A DNA stretch of 64,000 nucleotides, from NCBI GenBank assembly GCA_017448455.1, contig JAFSLL010000133.1:42786-106785 (forward strand). Reading direction: 5' to 3'. The DNA comes from Oscillospiraceae bacterium. GTDB lineage: Bacteria; Bacillota; Clostridia; Oscillospirales; Oscillospiraceae. This document shows positions 61,346-64,000 of the stretch, piece after piece. Made by a program: the position numbers and the translations under genes. The notes under the pieces are model-generated. The model ran no database searches and was not told the origin of the DNA. It saw only the letters and a list, made by a program, of their open reading frames with translations. Position 1 is the stretch's first letter. Every line of letters starts with the position of its first letter.

Positions 61346-61362
61346 CAGCGGGGTATCCGACT

Positions 61363-62748
61363 ATGAGCAAGCAGCTATTGGCAGTCGATATCGGAGCCGG
61401 AAGCGGACGGATCATCCGCGGATGTTTTGACGACAACAGACTCTCTCTGCATGAGGACGCACGTTTTTCCAACCGGTTGCTGAAAGATGCCGAGGGCTAC
61501 ACCTGTTGGGATTTCGAGCGTCTGGCCAGGATCGTGGCTGAACATCTGAAAAAGACCGAAGAGGCGGACAGTATCGGCTTTGATTCCTTCTCGCCGGATT
61601 TCGGGATCTTTGACGGCGGTGGGAAGCTGTGCCGTCCGATGCTGTCCTACCACAACTTTTTTCAGGCCTCGTTTCCTGAGCAGATCCTGCGCGAGTACTC
61701 TGCGGATGAGCTGCACGACATGATCGGAAATCCGGCAAATCCGCTGGCGACGGTCTCTCAGATGTGTCATCTGCAGGACAGATATGAATTTGCTTCCGAC
61801 AGGAGCTGCACACTGCTTCCGATGGCGGACGCGCTGGCGTTTTCCGTGTGCGGTGAGCGATTCACAGACATCACATATTCCTTTGATACGGGACTTAACG
61901 ATCTCGGCGGGGCGTGGGACGAGCGGCTCACACGTTTTTTGAAGGCGGGGAGCGATATCCTTCCGAGGGTCCTCCCCTGTGGCGAAACGGTCGCTTATGC
62001 CCAACGGCCTTCCGGCAAGAGGACGGCAGTGGTCAATACTGCGCTTCACGATACTGCGTCAGCCTACCACGCGCTGCGGCTTCTGGCCGATGGCCAGCTC
62101 TGCATGAATGCCGGGACCTGGTTCTCCATCGGCGTTTCCGCGCAAGATCCAGTTCTGACTGCGGAAAGCAAGCGCCTCGGCATCGAGAACATCGCTCTTC
62201 CGGAAGGCTTCGTCCATGGTTACACCTTCCCGGGAGCATGGTTTCTGCAGGCGTTTCAGAAGGAAAGGGCCGGACTGCCATTTTCGGAGATCGCGACGGC
62301 AGTGCAGAAGGAGCAGGGAGAGTTTATTTCCGCGGACGTCAGCGATATTTCCCGATATCAGGGTCCCGACGGGCTTATTGAAACGATTCGCAGGGATATG
62401 TGGGACGCGGGGATTAGGCAGAGCGGAGATTATCAGGTCCTCCGCAGCCTCTACGAGGGGCTGGCGGAGGCGGCGGCACAGGCCGTTGTTTGGATCGAGA
62501 CGGTCAGCCATAAACAATTTCGTGAGATCTATATGAGCGGGGGCGTTACACAGGACGCGTTCCTCTGCCGCCTGATCGGGGAAAAAACCGGAAAGCAGAT
62601 CGTGACGTGCATGAGAGAAGCGAGTGTCGCAGGAAATCTGCTGCTGCAGCTGCAGGCCCTGCGCTGTACCACCGGCGAGGATGAAAGCCGCGATATCCTA
62701 AAAAACATGAAAGAACAGGAGAAGAGCAATGTCACATCTGAGGTTTGA
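61363..62748 (+). CDS. FGGY-family carbohydrate kinase (rhamnulokinase-like)
   Basis: 461 residues from the ATG at 61363; the longer frame upstream overlaps the epimerase gene. AVDIGAGSGRIIRG is the N-terminal phosphate loop, SIGFDSFSPDFGIFD holds the catalytic Asp, NAGTWFSIGV and the C-terminal YMSGGVTQDAFLC complete the actin-like fold, closest to RhaB among kinases I know. It should phosphorylate a ketose entering the pathway. Poor ribosome site (AGCGGGG). Overlaps the next gene by 20 bases. Confidence 0.88.
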   Translation: MSKQLLAVDIGAGSGRIIRGCFDDNRLSLHEDARFSNRLLKDAEGYTCWDFERLARIVAEHLKKTEEADSIGFDSFSPDFGIFDGGGKLCRPMLSYHNFFQASFPEQILREYSADELHDMIGNPANPLATVSQMCHLQDRYEFASDRSCTLLPMADALAFSVCGERFTDITYSFDTGLNDLGGAWDERLTRFLKAGSDILPRVLPCGETVAYAQRPSGKRTAVVNTALHDTASAYHALRLLADGQLCMNAGTWFSIGVSAQDPVLTAESKRLGIENIALPEGFVHGYTFPGAWFLQAFQKERAGLPFSEIATAVQKEQGEFISADVSDISRYQGPDGLIETIRRDMWDAGIRQSGDYQVLRSLYEGLAEAAAQAVVWIETVSHKQFREIYMSGGVTQDAFLCRLIGEKTGKQIVTCMREASVAGNLLLQLQALRCTTGEDESRDILKNMKEQEKSNVTSEV

Positions 62749-63715
62749 GGTCAATCCCGCCATTTTTCAGCCCATGTCCGACCGATTTGGCGTCGGATAT
62801 AAGGACGAGCTGGATGAAAAACGCTGCTTTGAATTGACAGCAGCTCTTCCGGACGTGGAAGGCATGGGCTTCTGTTGCCCCGGCCAGATCAATAGAAGGA
62901 ATGCTCTTGAGTATGCGGCGTGGATCCGCAAATGCGGAAAGCAGCCTGGCACAATCATCCTGAACAACTGGTCCCGGGAATTCGGCTGGGGTTCGTTTAC
63001 CAACAAGAACGAGGCCATTCGCGTGAGATCCATGGAGTATGCGAAGGAATGCAAGGACGTCTCAGCCATGCTAGGCATGGACACGATCACGGTATGGCTG
63101 GCGGATGACGGTGTAGACTACCCGTTCCAGGCGGACTACTTCAGGGCATGGGATTGGATGGTCGCTGTCTTCACGGATTTGTGCGATTATAGGCCCGAGA
63201 TCCGCGTCGCCATCGAATACAAGATCAGAGAGCCGCGGATCCATCAGTTTATCAGTACCTGCGGCGACGCGTTGGAACTGATCGGCGATGTGGGAAAAGA
63301 AAATCTCGGCGTGGCGCTCGACCTCGGGCATTCGTTGATAGCCGGAGAAAGAATGGCGTATTCGGTCGCCAGGATCATGAAGAAGGGAAAACTCTTCCGT
63401 ACCCACTGGGGCGATAATTACCGCCACTGGGATGACGACGTCATGATCGGCTCTGTGAATCCGCTGGATTTCATTGAAGTTGTCTACTGGCTGCACAAGG
63501 GGAACTGGGATGGATGGTGCGATCTGGATCTGTACCCCTTCAAGGATGACGCGACCGCAGCTATAAACGAGAGCGTTGCCAACGTGCGGGCGTTCGAAGC
63601 GCTGGTGGATTACATCGGGATGAGCACGCTCGATGAGATCATCACATGCGACGAGCCCGGCCGCGCGGTCAGAACCATACGGGAAGCCTTGTTTGACTTT
63701 AGATCTGAAAGATAA
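62729..63715 (+). CDS. Second TIM-barrel sugar isomerase (xylose/rhamnose-isomerase-like)
   Basis: 328 residues; AGGAGAAGAG lies inside the kinase gene ahead of the ATG. TIM barrel with RVAIEYKIREPRIHQFI, GVALDLGHSLIAGERMAY, RTHWGDNYRHWDDD and WCDLDLYPFKDD supplying Glu, Asp and His metal ligands as in xylose-isomerase-like enzymes. It is only remotely similar to the epimerase at 60347, and may convert the free aldose to the ketose used by the kinase. Substrate unknown. Confidence 0.85.
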   Translation: MSHLRFEVNPAIFQPMSDRFGVGYKDELDEKRCFELTAALPDVEGMGFCCPGQINRRNALEYAAWIRKCGKQPGTIILNNWSREFGWGSFTNKNEAIRVRSMEYAKECKDVSAMLGMDTITVWLADDGVDYPFQADYFRAWDWMVAVFTDLCDYRPEIRVAIEYKIREPRIHQFISTCGDALELIGDVGKENLGVALDLGHSLIAGERMAYSVARIMKKGKLFRTHWGDNYRHWDDDVMIGSVNPLDFIEVVYWLHKGNWDGWCDLDLYPFKDDATAAINESVANVRAFEALVDYIGMSTLDEIITCDEPGRAVRTIREALFDFRSER

Positions 63716-63726
63716 GAGGTTGCGTG

Positions 63727-64000
63727 ATGGCTGCCGATCGTGAATTGCGTTTAAAAAAAGAAAACGGATACAGCTCCGTTTCCGCTGGGGACATAGCGAA
63801 AATGGAGGAGTACTGCAAGGGATACATGGACTTTCTCAACGAATCAAGAACGGAAAGAGAGTTTGTGTGTCATGCCGCAGAAAAAGCGGAGGCCGCGGGC
63901 TTTACTGCCTATGTTCCTGGAATGAAGCTCGACGCGGGCAGCAAAGTATATTCAAACAACCGTGGTAAAGCGCTGATGCTTGCGGTGATCGGAAAAAAGG
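63727..64000 (+). CDS. M18-family aminopeptidase, N-terminal part (3' truncated by window)
   Basis: 91 codons are visible before the window ends. KMEEYCKGYMDFLNESRTER, then AAEKAEAAGF and DAGSKVYSNNRGKALMLAVI match the N-terminus of clostridial M18 (aspartyl/lysyl) aminopeptidases; the zinc ligands lie beyond the edge. AGAGG is 8 bases ahead and the gene starts 11 bases after the isomerase, so it is in the sugar operon although peptide cleavage has no obvious link. Confidence 0.8.
   Translation, partial: MAADRELRLKKENGYSSVSAGDIAKMEEYCKGYMDFLNESRTEREFVCHAAEKAEAAGFTAYVPGMKLDAGSKVYSNNRGKALMLAVIGKK

Noticed and set aside
61015-61362. N-terminal extension of the FGGY kinase frame
   Set aside because: Overlaps the epimerase gene fully and the kinase phosphate loop begins right after the ATG at 61363.
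1-64000. tRNA, rRNA, SRP RNA, riboswitch or CRISPR array
   Set aside because: No cloverleaf, rRNA core sequence, SRP RNA motif or regularly spaced repeat was noticed by eye; a covariance-model scan would be needed to exclude small RNAs.

Overview
The window looks like a chromosomal segment of a Gram-positive clostridial bacterium (Bacillota, probably Eubacteriales or Oscillospirales-like) of moderate GC. This is inferred from HrcA/CIRCE control of grpE-dnaK-dnaJ, a ylxM-ffh-rpsP-khpA-rimM-trmD block, consensus sigma-A promoters (several TTGxxx-N17-TATAAT), strong AGGAGG ribosome binding sites, many lipobox proteins with Lgt, and a fermentative pyruvate phosphate dikinase. No rRNA, tRNA, CRISPR array, insertion sequence or phage gene was recognised.

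Region 1 (1-1326) is the end of a DHHW/AlgX-like secreted protein plus a secreted protein of unknown function. Region 2 (1432-20575, perhaps to 21904) is the most unusual part: a dense signalling island. It has four FHA-type proteins (one a GarA/OdhI-like protein with spaced Thr-x-Pro motifs, one a transmembrane trypsin-like protease with a cytoplasmic FHA domain), four transmembrane Ser/Thr kinases (three with N-terminal zinc ribbons), two PP2C phosphatases, an SH3-like membrane protein, three lipoproteins and a zinc-finger/transmembrane/repeat protein. One lipoprotein is homologous to the ectodomain of the kinase beside it, and two kinases are recent paralogues carrying one or three copies of a DUF6273-like extracellular domain. 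Together they look like a two-sided (outside ligand/protease, inside pThr relay) system with no secretion machine or known effector nearby.

Region 3 (20735-24844) holds an alpha/beta-hydrolase lipoprotein and a MarR-MFS-glycerophosphodiesterase operon. Region 4 (24968-29988) is the hrcA-grpE-dnaK-dnaJ heat-shock operon with a CIRCE element and an extra half-site. Region 5 (30006-37089, minus strand) has gtrA, a GtrB-like glycosyltransferase, a membrane glycosyltransferase, a coiled-coil protein, lgt and an M16 peptidase pair. Region 6 (37247-46486) is a translation/SRP block with an inserted lipoprotein gene, a TrmD-GNAT fusion, rsmA, and a separately promoted ppdK with an unusual tail.

Region 7 (46486-55945) has a gene remnant, stand-alone leuCD-type dehydratase genes, a lipoate ligase with a probable leaderless transcript, and a divergent E2-E3-fused E1 2-oxoacid dehydrogenase operon ending in an RpiR regulator; the ligase would lipoylate the E2. 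Region 8 (56033-64000) has a DUF89 phosphatase-like gene, a DeoR regulator and, divergent from it behind paired operator-like repeats, a carbohydrate-phosphate operon: TIM-like isomerase, SIS isomerase, YjbQ, two TIM-barrel isomerase/epimerases, an FGGY kinase and an M18 aminopeptidase cut by the window edge. The substrate is not evident; a tetrose/tetrulose phosphate is one hypothesis.
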